DNA of 64,000 nucleotides, from NCBI RefSeq assembly GCF_921293095.1, contig NC_060246.1, forward strand, positions 108,976,941 through 109,040,940, written 5' to 3'. This document shows positions 10,003 to 20,645 of this stretch, one piece after another. Positions within the stretch are counted from its first letter, which is position 1. Every line of letters begins with the position of its first letter. Source of the DNA: Ischnura elegans (lineage: Eukaryota > Arthropoda > Insecta > Odonata > Coenagrionidae). Under the pieces are notes generated by a model, which saw only the letters and a list, made by a program, of their open reading frames with translations, ran no database searches and was not told where the DNA came from. The position numbers and the translations under genes were made by a program.

Positions 10003-10912
10003 ACTGATTAAAATGTTTATTGCACATATTCTCAATAGTACATGCCAGATTCATACAATATCATATTTTGCTTGATTTACAATTGTTTTCAAAAATAATG
10101 ATCTTGCTTTACAATTATTTTTTAAAGAATTATTTATACAATGTGTTTTAAAATTTTAATTCATTCTTCTATACCAAATTCCTTCTCCTATCTGTCCTGC
10201 TCGCCGTACTAAAAAGAGAAATAATATTTATATTAAAATTTCGCGGAAAAATCAAGTTTCAGGGAAAAATTATAAAGAAAACGGAAAATATAAAGGCTAA
10301 AATCCCATCCCCGATGCAGGCGACCAAGTATTGACATTCCGGAAAGCCGAAAAAATTTAATGTGAAAAGAGAATAAAGATTTTTTGAATTTCTACCCGGA
10401 ATGCTGATTAAACTAAAAAAGAATAAAATAAAAAAAAAGGTGCAATCTTAAAATGACTGCTTGGTATGATAAAACAGAGGGCCCCTCGATCCCGCTTAAC
10501 CCAAGGATAATGTAAGCTGCACGGGAACCACTCTTCAGACGCCCACCAATAAATTAAGTAAAATGTGGCGCTGGCTCCATAAAAAGTTAAAATTGGAAAT
10601 AAATAATTTAATAAAATACCCCCGGAACGGGGTAAAGGCCGTTTTATCCCGTTCCCGTTTAGCCGTAATACCCCGTTTAAAGGCCGGGAGCAATAAAAGT
10701 TTAAAATGCCAGCGCCTAAAAACTCAATCCCGGTGTTAAAGGCCGGGATAACAGAAAATGTTTGGGAGAAAAAGTAAGTAAAACGGACTGCCGGTGTAAA
10801 GTGCCGGCAGTCTAAAAAAGATAAAAATTCCCAAACATAACAAAAAAGACAAAAAAGGGACATACACAAATAAATATAATAAATAAATAACACAGGGTTT
10901 TTAAAATTTTTA
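10003..10912 (-). promoter_or_regulatory. B-1 3' UTR with repeated mini-hairpins
   Basis: Shared with B-2 (32738-33560). It contains several small hairpins of one design, a GC stem closed by a GTGTAAAG-like loop: CTGCCGG...CCGGCAG (about 10788-10812), CCCGGTGTTAAAGGCCGGG (about 10730-10750) and relatives at 10618-10690. A conserved stretch near 10480-10550 and the terminal CTCGCCGTACTAAAAAGAG...AATAAACATTTT segment complete it. In this retrotransposon class the 3' UTR is bound by the RT to start target-primed synthesis. That these hairpins serve that role is inferred. Confidence 0.6.
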
Positions 10913-10929
10913 TTAAAAGGTGGGGTCGT

Positions 10930-11817
10930 CGTCATCACTAGAGTTTCGAGGAGAGAGATTCGTTCCCAGACCGGGTGGGAGCGCTGGGGTAGTAGGATAA
11001 ACAATTTTGCCCATGACGTGCGAAACATAAATATCCCGCGACCATCGGATTGCGACGGAGATCATAAAGGGCGATCCTGCCGACGTTTCGTTTTGCAATT
11101 CCGAGGTCGCGGAAGACCACCCAATTTTGGGGATACCAAGCTCCCAGCGCCCCGACCACGAGTGCACTCAAAGAAACCGTGTACCCGCGATCGGCAAGTT
11201 GTTGCGCGATGCCTGAATATTTTTGAAATTTAGCTTGCCTGGCGACATCCAAGGCAGTTTCCGGTTTTCAAAGGGCACAGTGACGTCAACAATGACGATT
11301 TTTCTACGTCCCTCATCGACGATGACGAGATCGGGCCTGAGGGCAGAATCGATCATAGGCGGAGTGCGATCGACACGGATTTCCACGCCTTCGCGAGGAA
11401 CCTCTCCGGCGAGTCGATGCAGGATAGTATCGTGTCTGCCCCGCCACGCGCTCGAATGCACTTGACAGTGATCCAAGACGTGCGGAAGGGTTTCGCTCTG
11501 CCACCCACATCTCCTACACCGGAAGTCATCTCTAGGACCCCACCTCGTCGCCGCGTTCAGAGGGACCACACCTAAACGTGCCCTGTGCACGAAGCGCCAG
11601 TCACAAAATCTGGTATTTGCGCCCGTGCGGAGGAAGTGATTAGAAAACGGTTTGCATTCGAATGCCTTGCCCTGATCAGGTTTAGCCAAAAGACGGGCAA
11701 GGTATTGATGCCGTACTGCATCGCGCAACAATTTACCCAACATGCGCGCTTTGTTTGGAGGAACTCGAATGACGTCAACCTCTTTGCCGTGGGCTGGAAT
11801 GACGATCTCAAACTCCC
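10930..11817 (-). pseudogene. B-1 C-terminal zinc knuckle and restriction-like endonuclease
   Basis: Visible in order: RFCDWRFVHRARLGVVPLN, the knuckle CRRCGWQSETLPHVLDHC (Cx2C, H, C), then the PD-(D/E)xK-type nuclease core ALRPDLVIVDE ... KIVIVDVTVPFEN, which supplies the PD and Asp of the fold. This enzyme nicks target DNA to prime reverse transcription. The nuclease continues in a second frame (11252-10938: QKYSGIAQQLADRGY, LVVGALGAW), so a frameshift lies near 11240. Further C-terminal blocks shift again. Not functional. Confidence 0.82.
11803..11817. repeat. C-1 target-site duplication, left
   Basis: CGATCTCAAACTCCC, repeated at 17271-17285. The undisturbed site is in B-2 at about 33949-33963. 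Confidence 0.92.
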
Positions 11818-12437
11818 CGCACGGGGGGAAGAGAGTAATCTTTTCCTTTGGGGAGCCGCGCCCCCACGGACCCGAGCCCACCGAGGAGACAAGCTCGTTT
11901 AAAAACCCCGTCGTTCGCTCGGATAGTGTCCAGACAGCATGTGACTCTGCTGTTCTGAGTAGCCGTAACATCTGGCGTCCAGAATCACCCACGTGTTTGC
12001 CGTGCGTGAAGACCCGTACAAGGGGGAGAAGGGGATCCTGGTGGGTGAGTTCTCCGGCACCCAGCTGGGCGTCGGAAACCCGGTATGGGCCGGAATTCAA
12101 TACCCCACTTTGGCCCTGGATTCCCCGAAAAACGGGCGGCCGAGAAGAGCCCAGCTCGGTCAATCGGCTCCTGGCGGCTAGGGAGCTTGGCGGCTCCTTC
12201 CGAGCGTACGCCAGGACGGGTTAGTGCTGGAGATATGGGGGTCTCCGTAGGGCGGCCGAAGGCGTGTGGGTTCGGAGGGCCCCCGCGCTGGAGGTTCTAA
12301 CCCGAAAGAGGCCTCCTATCGAAGGTTCCTATATCCCTTGGGTAGCCCTGGCGACCACACCGGATCTCGGTGTGGCGTCCCGAATGTGTGGCTCCGTTGT
12401 GGGTGGGGAGCCCAGGGGACGAATTTTGTACGAGCGT
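11818..12437 (+). promoter_or_regulatory. C-1 5' UTR, strongly conserved with C-2
   Basis: The leader before ORF1 is GC-rich and nearly identical to the C-2 leader (43276-43894). One compared 60-base stretch (12061-12120 against 43520-43579) differs at 3 positions, whereas most of the ORFs are far more diverged. It contains a small hairpin CGACCACACCGG...GGTGTGGCG around 12351-12380. I-type elements usually hold an internal promoter here. The exact element is not visible. Confidence 0.7.
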
Positions 12438-13583
12438 ATGGATAATAACTTCTTACCTCCAACAAAAAGATCCCGTCCGGAAACGAATGGGGGAGAAATG
12501 AAAAACAATAAATTTCTTATAATGAAATGTCAGAAAGAAGGGGAAACACTAAAAAAAGTGTCCCCTTTCTTAATTCGTAAAGTCCTCTCTGCTACGGTCC
12601 CAGGTGATATAAAATCGGCCAAAAAGTTACGGGATGGATCCCTTTTGATCGAAACGGCAAACAAGGCGCAAAGTGAGAAGGTTCTCAACATGAAACTGAT
12701 GCACGACATCCCAGTGACAGTGGAGGTTCACCGAACCCTGAACACTTGTCGGGGAGTTATAAGCCACTTCGACCTACTATATGTGGACGCTGACGAAATC
12801 AAACAAGAGATGGCATCCCAGGGAGTGTGCGACGCTCGTCGGATGACAACGAAACGGAATGGAGAAATAGTAAACACCACCTCTGTAGTGCTTACATTTA
12901 CGTGTGACCGGCTCCCTGACAAAGTGTTCATAGGGTATGAATCAGTTCCCGTGCGACCATTCATACCAGCCCCGATCCGCTGTTTCCAGTGCCAAAAATT
13001 CGGCCACATCGCAACGCGATGTGAGGGCAAGGCCACCTGCCCGCGCTGCGGCAAGGACAAGCACGATGGGGACAAATGTGCTGAAGCGGCCTGCTGCGTG
13101 AATTGCGAGGGTACGCACGCGGCTTATTCTCGCGATTGCCCGAAAATGAAAGAGGAACGGAAGATTATGGAAATTAAAACTGTGGATAAAATATCTTACC
13201 TAGAGGCAAGGAAAAAGTTCAAAGCCCTTAGTGCCCCCTCTTTCTCGCGTTCCTTTGCCGCAATCGCCTCCGCTCCAGTTAAGAAGTGCACCATTTCTAC
13301 ACAGACGGAACCTGAAAAGCAGATAGATGTATTAAAAAAAACGAATGCGAGTAACAGTAGCAACAATAAAAAAAACACCCCTAACACCTCCGTAGTGTCT
13401 CCCAAAAATACAGCAAAGAAAACAACCAGAAAACCTGACCAGCGAGAGAAAACTCCCTCTCCTGGTCCCTCCGGCAAAGGTATGGAACCGATGCAGGAGG
13501 ACATAGACGAAGATCTCTGTATTTCGGACACAGAGATCGAAAAAGTCAGGAATAAGGGAAGGAAAAGTCGCTTGAAGCGATGA
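12438..13583 (+). CDS. C-1 ORF1: Gag-like nucleic-acid-binding protein
   Basis: The chosen start is the ATG at 12438 (MDNNFLPPTKRSRPE). C-2 has a matching ATG at 43895 (MESEILPPPKRSRPD), so the longer upstream frame is rejected. The 381-residue product has an RRM-like middle (TVEVHRTLNTCRGVISHFDL), then three knuckles: CFQCQKFGHIATRC, CPRCGKDKHDGDKC and CCVNCEGTHAAYSRDC. A Lys/Ser-rich tail and acidic end follow. It would coat the element RNA. The frame is open to its stop; 91 bases separate it from ORF2. Confidence 0.88.
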   Translation: MDNNFLPPTKRSRPETNGGEMKNNKFLIMKCQKEGETLKKVSPFLIRKVLSATVPGDIKSAKKLRDGSLLIETANKAQSEKVLNMKLMHDIPVTVEVHRTLNTCRGVISHFDLLYVDADEIKQEMASQGVCDARRMTTKRNGEIVNTTSVVLTFTCDRLPDKVFIGYESVPVRPFIPAPIRCFQCQKFGHIATRCEGKATCPRCGKDKHDGDKCAEAACCVNCEGTHAAYSRDCPKMKEERKIMEIKTVDKISYLEARKKFKALSAPSFSRSFAAIASAPVKKCTISTQTEPEKQIDVLKKTNASNSSNNKKNTPNTSVVSPKNTAKKTTRKPDQREKTPSPGPSGKGMEPMQEDIDEDLCISDTEIEKVRNKGRKSRLKR

Positions 13584-13674
13584 TTCCACAGATTTCCGGG
13601 CTAATGCTGCTCCAAGTTTAAATATTTACATCCTTTTTTTCTGTTTTTATCTTTCACCCTTTTTAAACCTTTTT

Positions 13675-16600
13675 ATGGCTTTTATATTACAATGGAATTG
13701 TAATGGATTTTATCGGCATAAGGAGGAGCTGGCTGTTTTAATAAATGATTTTAACCCTTTATGTATATGTCTACAAGAAACGCATTTTAAATCGACAGAC
13801 AAGGGAATTTTAAAGGGATATAGTGTGACTAGGTTGGATGACTTGAGTGGGCGAAGAGCCCAAGGTGGTGTAGCAATAGCGGTCCGGGATACCCTACACA
13901 CCTCCCGTGTGCGGCTAACCACCCCATTCCAGGCTGTGGCCGTCACCGTCCATGCACCCATGGAGGTAACGCTGTGCAACGTGTACCTCCCGGAAGATGC
14001 TCCGGTAAATGACAATAACCTTCAAGCCCTCATACGTCAATTGCCGTGACCCTATATTTTATTGGGCGACTTAAACGCTCATGATCCTCTGTGGGGAGGC
14101 CATTCTGCCCAACGCAACAGAAGGGGACGGATTTTAAGCAGCTTTTTCCGAGATTTTAACCTCTTTTTATTGAACAATGGCGAGAGGACACGCTTTAACT
14201 CCTTTAACGGAGAATATTCCTCCATTGATTTGTGCTTATGCACGAGCAGCATTTTTACAAGACTGAAACTGTCTGTCCATACGGATCTCTGTGGTAGTGA
14301 CCACTTCCCGATTTTAATCAAATCTGACGAGATTAACAATACGAAATTTATCCGCGAGGGCAACTGGATTGTCCACAAAGCCGACTGGTCTATTTTTAAA
14401 AATTCTTTTAATTTCACGTACGATGCTCTTCGGGGCGGAACAAAGAACGTTGAGGTGCTAACCGCTAGCATAGTGGACGCAGCGAAACGTAGTGTTCCCT
14501 TATCTAAGGGCGCAATTCGTCGACCAGCGGTACCATGGTGGAATGAGGAATGCGCCGAAGCTATTAAGAAACGGAAACGTGCCCTCCGTATTTTTAATAA
14601 GTTTCCAACTGTCTCTAATCTTGCCTCATTTCGACGACTCAGAGCAAAGGCTCGACTAATTATAAAGGAGTCAAAGAAGGCCTCCTGGATAAATTATGTA
14701 TCCTCCATCAACCACAGGACTCCACTTGCACAGGTATGGCGTAAGGTGAGGAGCATATCGGGTAGCAGCCAGCATCTAGGTATATCCTTCCTAGAAGTCG
14801 AAGGAAAGGTTATCACTTCTCCAGCTGCGATAGGGAACGTATTCGCCCAATTACTCGCCAAAGTGAGCAGCGACGAATGCTATGAACCTTCTTTTGCGAT
14901 CCTCAAGAAAAGGCTCGAGAACGTCCCTATATCCTTTATGGAGCCTAAAACAACGGCAGACTACAATATGCCATTTACCATTTGGGAGCTGAAATCTGCC
15001 ATCCATGACTCCCACGACACGTCCCCAGGACCCGACGAGATCCACAATGCCTTCCTCCGAAATCTATCGGAATCGGCGTTGCTGGAAATCCTTGAAACTT
15101 TTAATCAGCTCTGGGCCAATGGGGATTTTCCTCCGTCCTGGCGGGAGTCCGTCATTGTTCCCATCCCAAAACATGGAAAAGACCGAGCTGATCCGAATTC
15201 TTACCGGCCGATTTCTCTCACCAGCTGCCTGTGCAAGTTAATGGAGCGAATGGTAAATCGACGTCTCATTTGGTGGCTGGAGCGTCGAAAACTCCTCTCT
15301 AGGATACAATGCGGATTCAGACGGAACCGTTCCACAATGGACCACTTGGTTAGAATTGAAAATTTCATCCAAGAAGCGATTGCGATTGTCATTGCGATCA
15401 ACGACATAGATCACTGCATCAAGGAGCCAGTGTTAGGGTCACTGTTTGTGGATGATCTCGCGATTTTCTGCAGATCATCTAGGGTCGTGAATGCATCGCG
15501 TATGGCGCAACTCACCATCAATAAACTTCACAAATGGACCCAAAATAACGGCTTCCTTTTCTCTTTGGAGAAAACAAAGTGCGTTCACTTTTCTCGCACT
15601 CGGGGCGTCCATGTAAATCCCACGTTACACCTAGGTGGTAGAAACCTCCCATTTGTGGAATTAGTCCGTTTTCTGGGGATGACCCTCGACCACAAACTCA
15701 ACTGGAAGGAGCACATTAATTCTGTCAAGGTAAACTGTTTGAAGTCTTTGAACATTTCAAAGTTTTTAAGCCACGCATCTTGGGGAGCAGACCGCACCAC
15801 CTTAATTTTACTTAACCGCACACTGGTGCGGTCGAAATTAGACTACGGCTCATTCGTGTATGCGTCCGCTCGCGAGACGTATTTGAGAGCACTTAATTCA
15901 GTGCACAACGCAGGTCTGCGACTATGCACTGGGGCGTTTAGGACCAGCCCGATTCCCAGTATATATACCGACGCAGGCGAGCCTCCTCTATGCTACCGAA
16001 GGACCTGGCTTCTTTGTAGCTACGTTTCCAAAATTTTAGCAATCACGAGTCACCCATGTTATAGTTTACTTTTTAAACCCCGTTCTATTAATGTTTTTAA
16101 CCGAAGGACTAAAGCAACCAGACCAGTAAGCGTTCGTTTTAACGATTTTATTCGCGGATGCGAATTCACGCTACCTGAAGTGTATCCTGTTTCATTCTCG
16201 GAACCCCCTTGGATCACTCCCACTCCGGTGGTGAATATTCTTTCACGATCTCGACCGAAGTCTTCCACAACTCCCTCGGAGTACCAGCGTTTGTTTGCCA
16301 TGTTCCGATGGAATCACCCCAACCTTACCCCCGTTTACACTGACGGTTCGAAAGATAACTCTGCTTGTGCATGTGCAGTGTTCTCCCCTATCCACGGGAA
16401 CATCAGAGCAAAGCTTCACCCGATGTGCAGTGTGTACACGGCGGAGCTTTATGCCATAAGGACAGCTCTAGAAGCCCTAGGTGACCACGGCGGCTCCTTT
16501 GTCATATGCACTGACTCCAGGAGCTCGCTACAAGCCATCTCTGGCTTCTCACCCGTGCACCCGATCGTGCAAGAAATACACTCTCTCCTGCTGACCCTTT

Positions 16601-17139
16601 CGAGAAAGGGTTTGAATATCCATTTTCTGTGGGTACCGGGACATGAGGGGATAGCCGGGAATGAGATAGCAGACGCTATGGCCAAGGAAGCTCTGAATAA
16701 CGAAGTTCTTGTCTCAACGCTGGTTCCCCACGAGGATTTACGAGCATCTCTAAGAAACGTGGTATTTGGAAAATGGAGGGAGTCATGGAGGATTCTAAAT
16801 AACAACAAGCTCCGTGGCATCAAGGACATGGTAGCAGCGTGGCCCTCCTCAGCTCGTAGTAATCGGAGAGAGGAAGTAGTACTTACACGATTGAGGATAG
16901 GGCACAGCCCCCTGACCCATGCGTATCTCTTTACTGAAGAGAAGGAACCTCCCCAATGTAGGGATTGTAAATGTCCATTAAGTATTAGACACATCATGCT
17001 AGATTGTGTTAAGTACCGCGAAGCGCGAAGACGAAATAATCTAGGGGGAGACCTAAAAACCCTTTTAGGAGACCACCCTACCAACTTAATCTGTACATTT
17101 CGGTTTCTCAGAGAAATAAACATTTTTAATGAAGTCTAA
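13675..17139 (+). pseudogene. C-1 ORF2: endonuclease-RT-RNase H, one stop and an RT deletion
   Basis: The ATG at 13675 begins MAFILQWNCNG. Domains: APE-type endonuclease (LQETHF, LLGDLNAHDPLWG, GSDHFPILI), RT (SPGPDEIHNAF, YRPISLTSCLCKLMERM, motif C LFVDDLAIF), RNase H (VYTDGSKD, TAELYAI, CTDSRSSL, WVPGHEGIAGNEIADAMA) and a C-terminal CRDCKCPLSIRHIMLDC knuckle. A TGA at 14047-14049 interrupts the endonuclease; the frame is unchanged on both sides. Near 15375-15405 the protein jumps from NFIQEA to IAINDI. C-2 has about 80 more residues there, including motif A (FFDVEKAYD) and motif B (GIPQGSVLS), so the RT is catalytically dead. Confidence 0.9.
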
Positions 17140-17270
17140 TTATGTACACTTTCAACGAAGACATCAGATGCAGTAGATTACTTTATACATAACTTTTGTA
17201 ATTAAATAGCACAGAAGTGGTGCAAAATGACCTTGCCGTCGACGCACCCTAAATCCAAATACTACTACTA
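17140..17270 (+). other. C-1 3' UTR and triplet tail
   Basis: A short UTR ending GTCGACGCACCCTAAATCC and TACTACTACTA. C-2 ends with a similar GCCGACGCACCCTAT and a longer (ACT)n tract. Confidence 0.8.
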
Positions 17271-17285
17271 CGATCTCAAACTCCC
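17271..17285. repeat. C-1 target-site duplication, right
   Basis: CGATCTCAAACTCCC, identical to 11803-11817. Confidence 0.92.
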
Positions 17286-17286
17286 T

Positions 17287-17684
17287 CCTCACGTCACTCC
17301 AGTTCCACGACATTCCAATTTTGACAGCCAAGCGGCTGGACGCCATTCTCGCGTCTGACCACAAAGAAGCGACGTCGAAACGATATCGTCCAAACTCCGC
17401 GCGCATGCTTCTGGAAAGGTACTCTGCAATATGTCTCTTCTCTGGTTCCCGCCGGGTTCTCGTCTTTACGGTCTTATAAATTCCTCCATCCACCACCGCT
17501 CTTACCCATAGTTCCCTGCAAGAGAGAAGGCGAAAGGCATGAGACACTGTAAAATATCGACCGGGTCCGCGGTCGGAAAGACGCCCGCGCCCCCCTTCCG
17601 CGGATCCAGGTGGCAAATCTCCCACGAGGCTCTCATGGGGAAGTACATCCAATCCTTCAGTGCCCTCTTAACCCGTTTATCCAA
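17287..17684 (-). pseudogene. B-1 RT thumb and linker region
   Basis: Contains DKRVKRALKDWMYFPMRASW, GGAGVFPTADP, then VDGGIYKTVKTRTRREPE and WSDARMASSRLAVKIG. All of these are also in B-2 (34310-33905), so this is conserved coding sequence between RT and endonuclease. It is split over frames. Confidence 0.75.
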
Positions 17685-17714
17685 AATTTTAAGAGGGCCC
17701 TTCCTAACCCTACC

Positions 17715-19309
17715 TCACCGGAGGTTGAAATCAAGTTTTGTCAATAAAAACATGTTCAGAGCCTCTATTTTCTGCCAGGGCGCCAACAACGACGCGTCCA
17801 GCGCGTTGATGTTTTCAATAATTTGTTCGATTAGACGCCCTGGCGTTTGCTCTACTTTATACCCCGTGGGGATGCCTAAATAGTCGTATCCCTCGCCCTC
17901 CCTCATTACAGCTGGAGTCCCACCCCCAAGACGAAACTCCGTCGCTCTCACTTGGCCCCCGGCGACATGGAACGTCGCACACTTGCGGGGGTTGAATTTT
18001 AACCCGCTCCATGCCGCGATCCGGTCGGCAAGATCCAGCAACTTCATCATCCCGTCTCGGTTCCTGGACACCAGAGCTACGTCGTCTGCATAGGCAAGGA
18101 CGGTGACTGGAATGCCGTTGACCCGATAGCCTACATTATCCTTAAATGCAGCAATGCTGCGAACCAAGTATTCCATGCATAAATTAAATAGAATTGGGCT
18201 AAGCGGGCATCCTTGTTTTTTACTCCCGCTTTAAGCGGTATAGTCTGCGTCTCACCATCGATCGTCCTCACGGTCGTGCGCGCCCCCTCGTACATTTCTT
18301 TAATTATGTTTATTAATTTTTGGGGGACGCCTAAAGCCATAATTGATCTAAAAATGTGACCGTGAGGCACCGAACCAAAAGCATTGGACAAATCTAAGAA
18401 GGAGACGCAGACTTCGCCACGTTTCCTGTGGACCTCTTCAAGAATATTTTGTAAAATGAAATTATGTTCGAAATATCCTTCATGTAGGCCGAACCCCTTC
18501 TGCTCTATCGACACCCGGCCTGATCTTTCGGCCCACCCACTAATCCTATCTGCTAAAACAGCTGCATATAATTTTGCAAGGGTGGGCCCTAATGTTAATG
18601 GGCGCCAGTTCTCTATGACATCCCTGGCGCCCTTCTTATGTATCAACACTGTCCGGGTGTCTTTCCATCTATCGGGTATTCGGCCACAATCGAAACAATA
18701 TTGGAAGATGGTCCTCAGAATGTGGCTTCCTCTATCCGCATTGCGAAGATCGATATAGGTAATGTTGTCCTTCCCTGGAGCAGTATTGCTCATTCGGCCC
18801 AGCCTCTTCCAAATTTCATTAGATGTAATTTTTCTCAATAAATTTCCTTCTTCCTGAAGGCTGGGCATATCAATATTTACCATATTTAAAGGATTGGGAA
18901 GGACTCTAAAACTGTCATTATTAAAAGTTTCATTAAAATAGTTAAAAATAGCCTCCTTATCGATTTCGCAATGCGGAGAGGGGCCCTGCAATACTTGGTC
19001 TATGGCACGTTTCTTATTATTTCTAAACAATTGTTTTATTTTCCTGGCTTTTTCTTTAACTACTTCGTGCCATTCTGCATCGGGTGTAAAAACACGACGA
19101 GCAGGTACGTTACCAATTCCGATGCCATTCCCTTCCCCGTTACCGTCCAAATCCGGGTGCTCCCCCTCCTCCTCTTCTAGGGGGGGGGTGTCGCGGGATT
19201 CTCTCTTCTTCCTCCCCCCCTCTCTCCTTCTGCCAACACCTCCTTCTCTCCGGGCCGGCTTCGAATCCGTGATGCTCTTGCACCAGGCGGCGACGGCCTC
19301 CTCGAACAC
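17715..19309 (-). pseudogene. B-1 reverse transcriptase
   Basis: RT blocks in order: NTAPGKDNITYIDLR, ENWRPLTLGPTLAKLYA, EQKGFGLHEGYFEHNF, motif A SFLDLSNAFGSVPHGH, motif B beginning KAGV, motif C LAYADDVALV. A one-base insertion in an A-run near 18222-18228 shifts the frame inside motif B (B-2 keeps the usual GVKQGCP order there). The region before it (residues 1-90 of the 18131-19309 frame) is a charged linker. It is homologous to the RT of family U but clearly a separate family. Confidence 0.85.
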
Positions 19310-20405
19310 TCCCCACCCTTCCTTGCAGGCCGCCTCTATCCTCTGGATCCACCGCCGTTGATCCTATGGCAGCCCGTCATAGACCACTGCCACCTGTCTT
19401 ACGGGAGCGCCATCGATGTTTGCAGGCATCTGTCCACCCCGCTCGTCGTCTCCTCCCTGGGGCCGGTTTGCGAGGTTTTTAGTTCGCGCCGGCCCCGCAC
19501 GTCGTCGCCTTCGGGGTGGAGCCCTTGTCGGGGGCGGGCTGTTTGAATCCGTCGTCTCCTCGCCCGCCCCATCTCCGTCTCCCTGCAGATGGCAGTCATC
19601 GGACAGGCTGCCGCTACGCCCCGCTGGTGGACTGCGGGGCTGTTCCTCCGCCCCCACCTCTTCTCCGCGACCGCTTTCTTCGCTTACCCGCCCCGGGATA
19701 CTTAAAATTTGGGGCGGGCTCGCAGTTACGGCGGCCGCGTTGTGTGGTGGGCTCTCTCTTGGCGGTGGACTCTGCGCCGGCGCACTCCCTTCTCTTGCCG
19801 TCCCTCGCTTGGGTTGGCGTCGCGCCGCCCGCCGGCCTGCTCTTCTTGATGCGGGTGGGGAGACTGATGTCGTCGCCGCCGCCGCCTCAACGTCGTCACC
19901 TGCCGGACCCGGAATTTTCCTCGTTGATCTTAGCTGAGGTGGTGGCTCCTCATCCATCGACGTAGGGGGAGCACCTTCGGCCACCGTGGTTACACTATTT
20001 TCGAGGATACAAACATTCATATTTACTTCAGGTTCTTCAACCATTACAATTTCTAATAAATCGCCAGCATCAACATTCATACTCTCATCCACACTTATCA
20101 CACGCACGCTCTCATTCACGCCCACATCTGGTCCATTGCCATCATTTTCTCCCACGATGACCACATTTTCCGTCCCTTCCCTCCCCCTCGGCCAGGACTA
20201 CGGGATCTGGTGGTGTCCCCACGCAAGCATAAACATGTAGTTTACAAGATTTCAAGCTATTAAACCAACACAAAATCAGGATGACTCCTAACATAATGCT
20301 TCTTAAGATCATGATGAGTCCGGTATATCCCGTAGGTCCTGTGCCTACGATGATTATGAGGGGTAAAACAGTGCTTGCATTCGAAACTGTTGCCGAGGGG
20401 GACCT
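19310..20405 (-). pseudogene. B-1 N-terminal region: C2H2 finger and linker
   Basis: The finger reads FECKHCFTPHNHRRHRTYGIYRTHHDLKKHYVRSH, given here as pieces: C-x2-C in FECKHC, and paired His in THHDLKKHY and VRSH. B-4 starts with an ATG and MEEVIIQVPLGDSFECKHC, so the family start lies just upstream of the finger. B-1 itself has no ATG there. Downstream blocks are CKLHVYACVGTPPDPV, an acidic stretch with repeated DES/NVDAGD, and a Pro/Arg-rich segment. N-terminal zinc fingers bind target DNA in R2-like proteins, so target recognition is the likely role. Frames shift at least twice. Confidence 0.75.
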
Positions 20406-20428
20406 CGAGCCTCGAGTCCCGTGCCCAT
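20406..20428 (-). repeat. R-like 3' flank between U-2 and B-1
   Basis: On the minus strand ATGGGCACGGGACTCGAGGC. The same string begins the 3' flank of B-1 (about 9983-10002), and a close variant flanks U-5. Confidence 0.7.
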
Positions 20429-20494
20429 AAATTGTCTTTGTTTTGTATATTGCCAGATACATTGCCAATTTCAAAACACGAATTTGGTACAAAT

Positions 20495-20645
20495 CCCCCC
20501 ACCTTTCGTGGGAGAGGATGATACAAGAGGGCGACCCACCAAGTGTGGGCCGCCCTAGTAATGCCATGGAAGCTATTACAATTGTTTTGTGGCCCCTCAC
20601 TTAGGGGCCACTTTTCACCGCCGGCCTCGAAGTGAGGCCGGTCGG
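20495..20645 (-). ncRNA. Family U 3'-UTR structured module, U-2 copy
   Basis: Three to four consecutive hairpins: CCCCACCTTTCGTGGG, GGGCG(A)CCCAC/GTGGGC(C)GCCC, GTGGCCCCT/AGGGGCCAC and CCGGCCTC/GAGGCCGG. The order and loops are kept in U-3, U-4 and U-5 while flanks vary. It is probably the signal by which the element RT recognises its own RNA (inference from R2-like elements). Confidence 0.75.

Larger units (their letters stand above)
10003..11817 (-). mobile_element. B-1, 3' half: RLE domain and 3' UTR
   Basis: This is the 3' part of family B copy 1, which continues at 17271-20405 beyond the C-1 insertion. On the minus strand it has the RLE region (11817-10930), then a 900-base 3' UTR ending TGTGCAATAAACATTTTAAT. 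Similarity to B-2 runs through both coding and UTR. The C-terminal block (LVVGALGAW...GIAKRNVGRIA) resembles family U (LVVGALGSW...VPKSRIRPA), so B and U are related RLE families. Confidence 0.83.
11818..17270 (+). mobile_element. C-1: I-clade LINE (EN-RT-RNase H), near full length
   Basis: A 5453-bp element inserted into B-1 with a 15-bp target duplication. Parts: a 620-base GC-rich 5' UTR, ORF1 with zinc knuckles, ORF2 with APE-type endonuclease, RT, RNase H and a C-terminal knuckle, and a short 3' UTR ending in TACTACTACTA. A 3' end of short tandem triplets plus an RNase H domain is characteristic of the I superfamily. It is disabled by an in-frame deletion in the RT and one internal stop in ORF2, but otherwise well preserved, so it is younger than B-1. 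Confidence 0.92.
17271..20405 (-). mobile_element. B-1, 5' half: zinc finger, linker and RT
   Basis: Continuation of family B copy 1 on the 5' side of C-1. On the minus strand: N-terminal C2H2 finger (about 20390-20290), acidic and Pro-rich linker (20164-19364), RT (19309-17720) and thumb/connection region (17684-17287). The 5' edge joins directly to the U-2 3' end through about 23 bases of R-like flank (20406-20428). Several frame breaks make it non-functional. Confidence 0.83.

Noticed and set aside
12264-12437. Upstream extension of C-1 ORF1 to 12264
   Set aside because: Not supported by C-2, whose matching first ATG is at the MESEILPPP position; the extension falls in the conserved leader.
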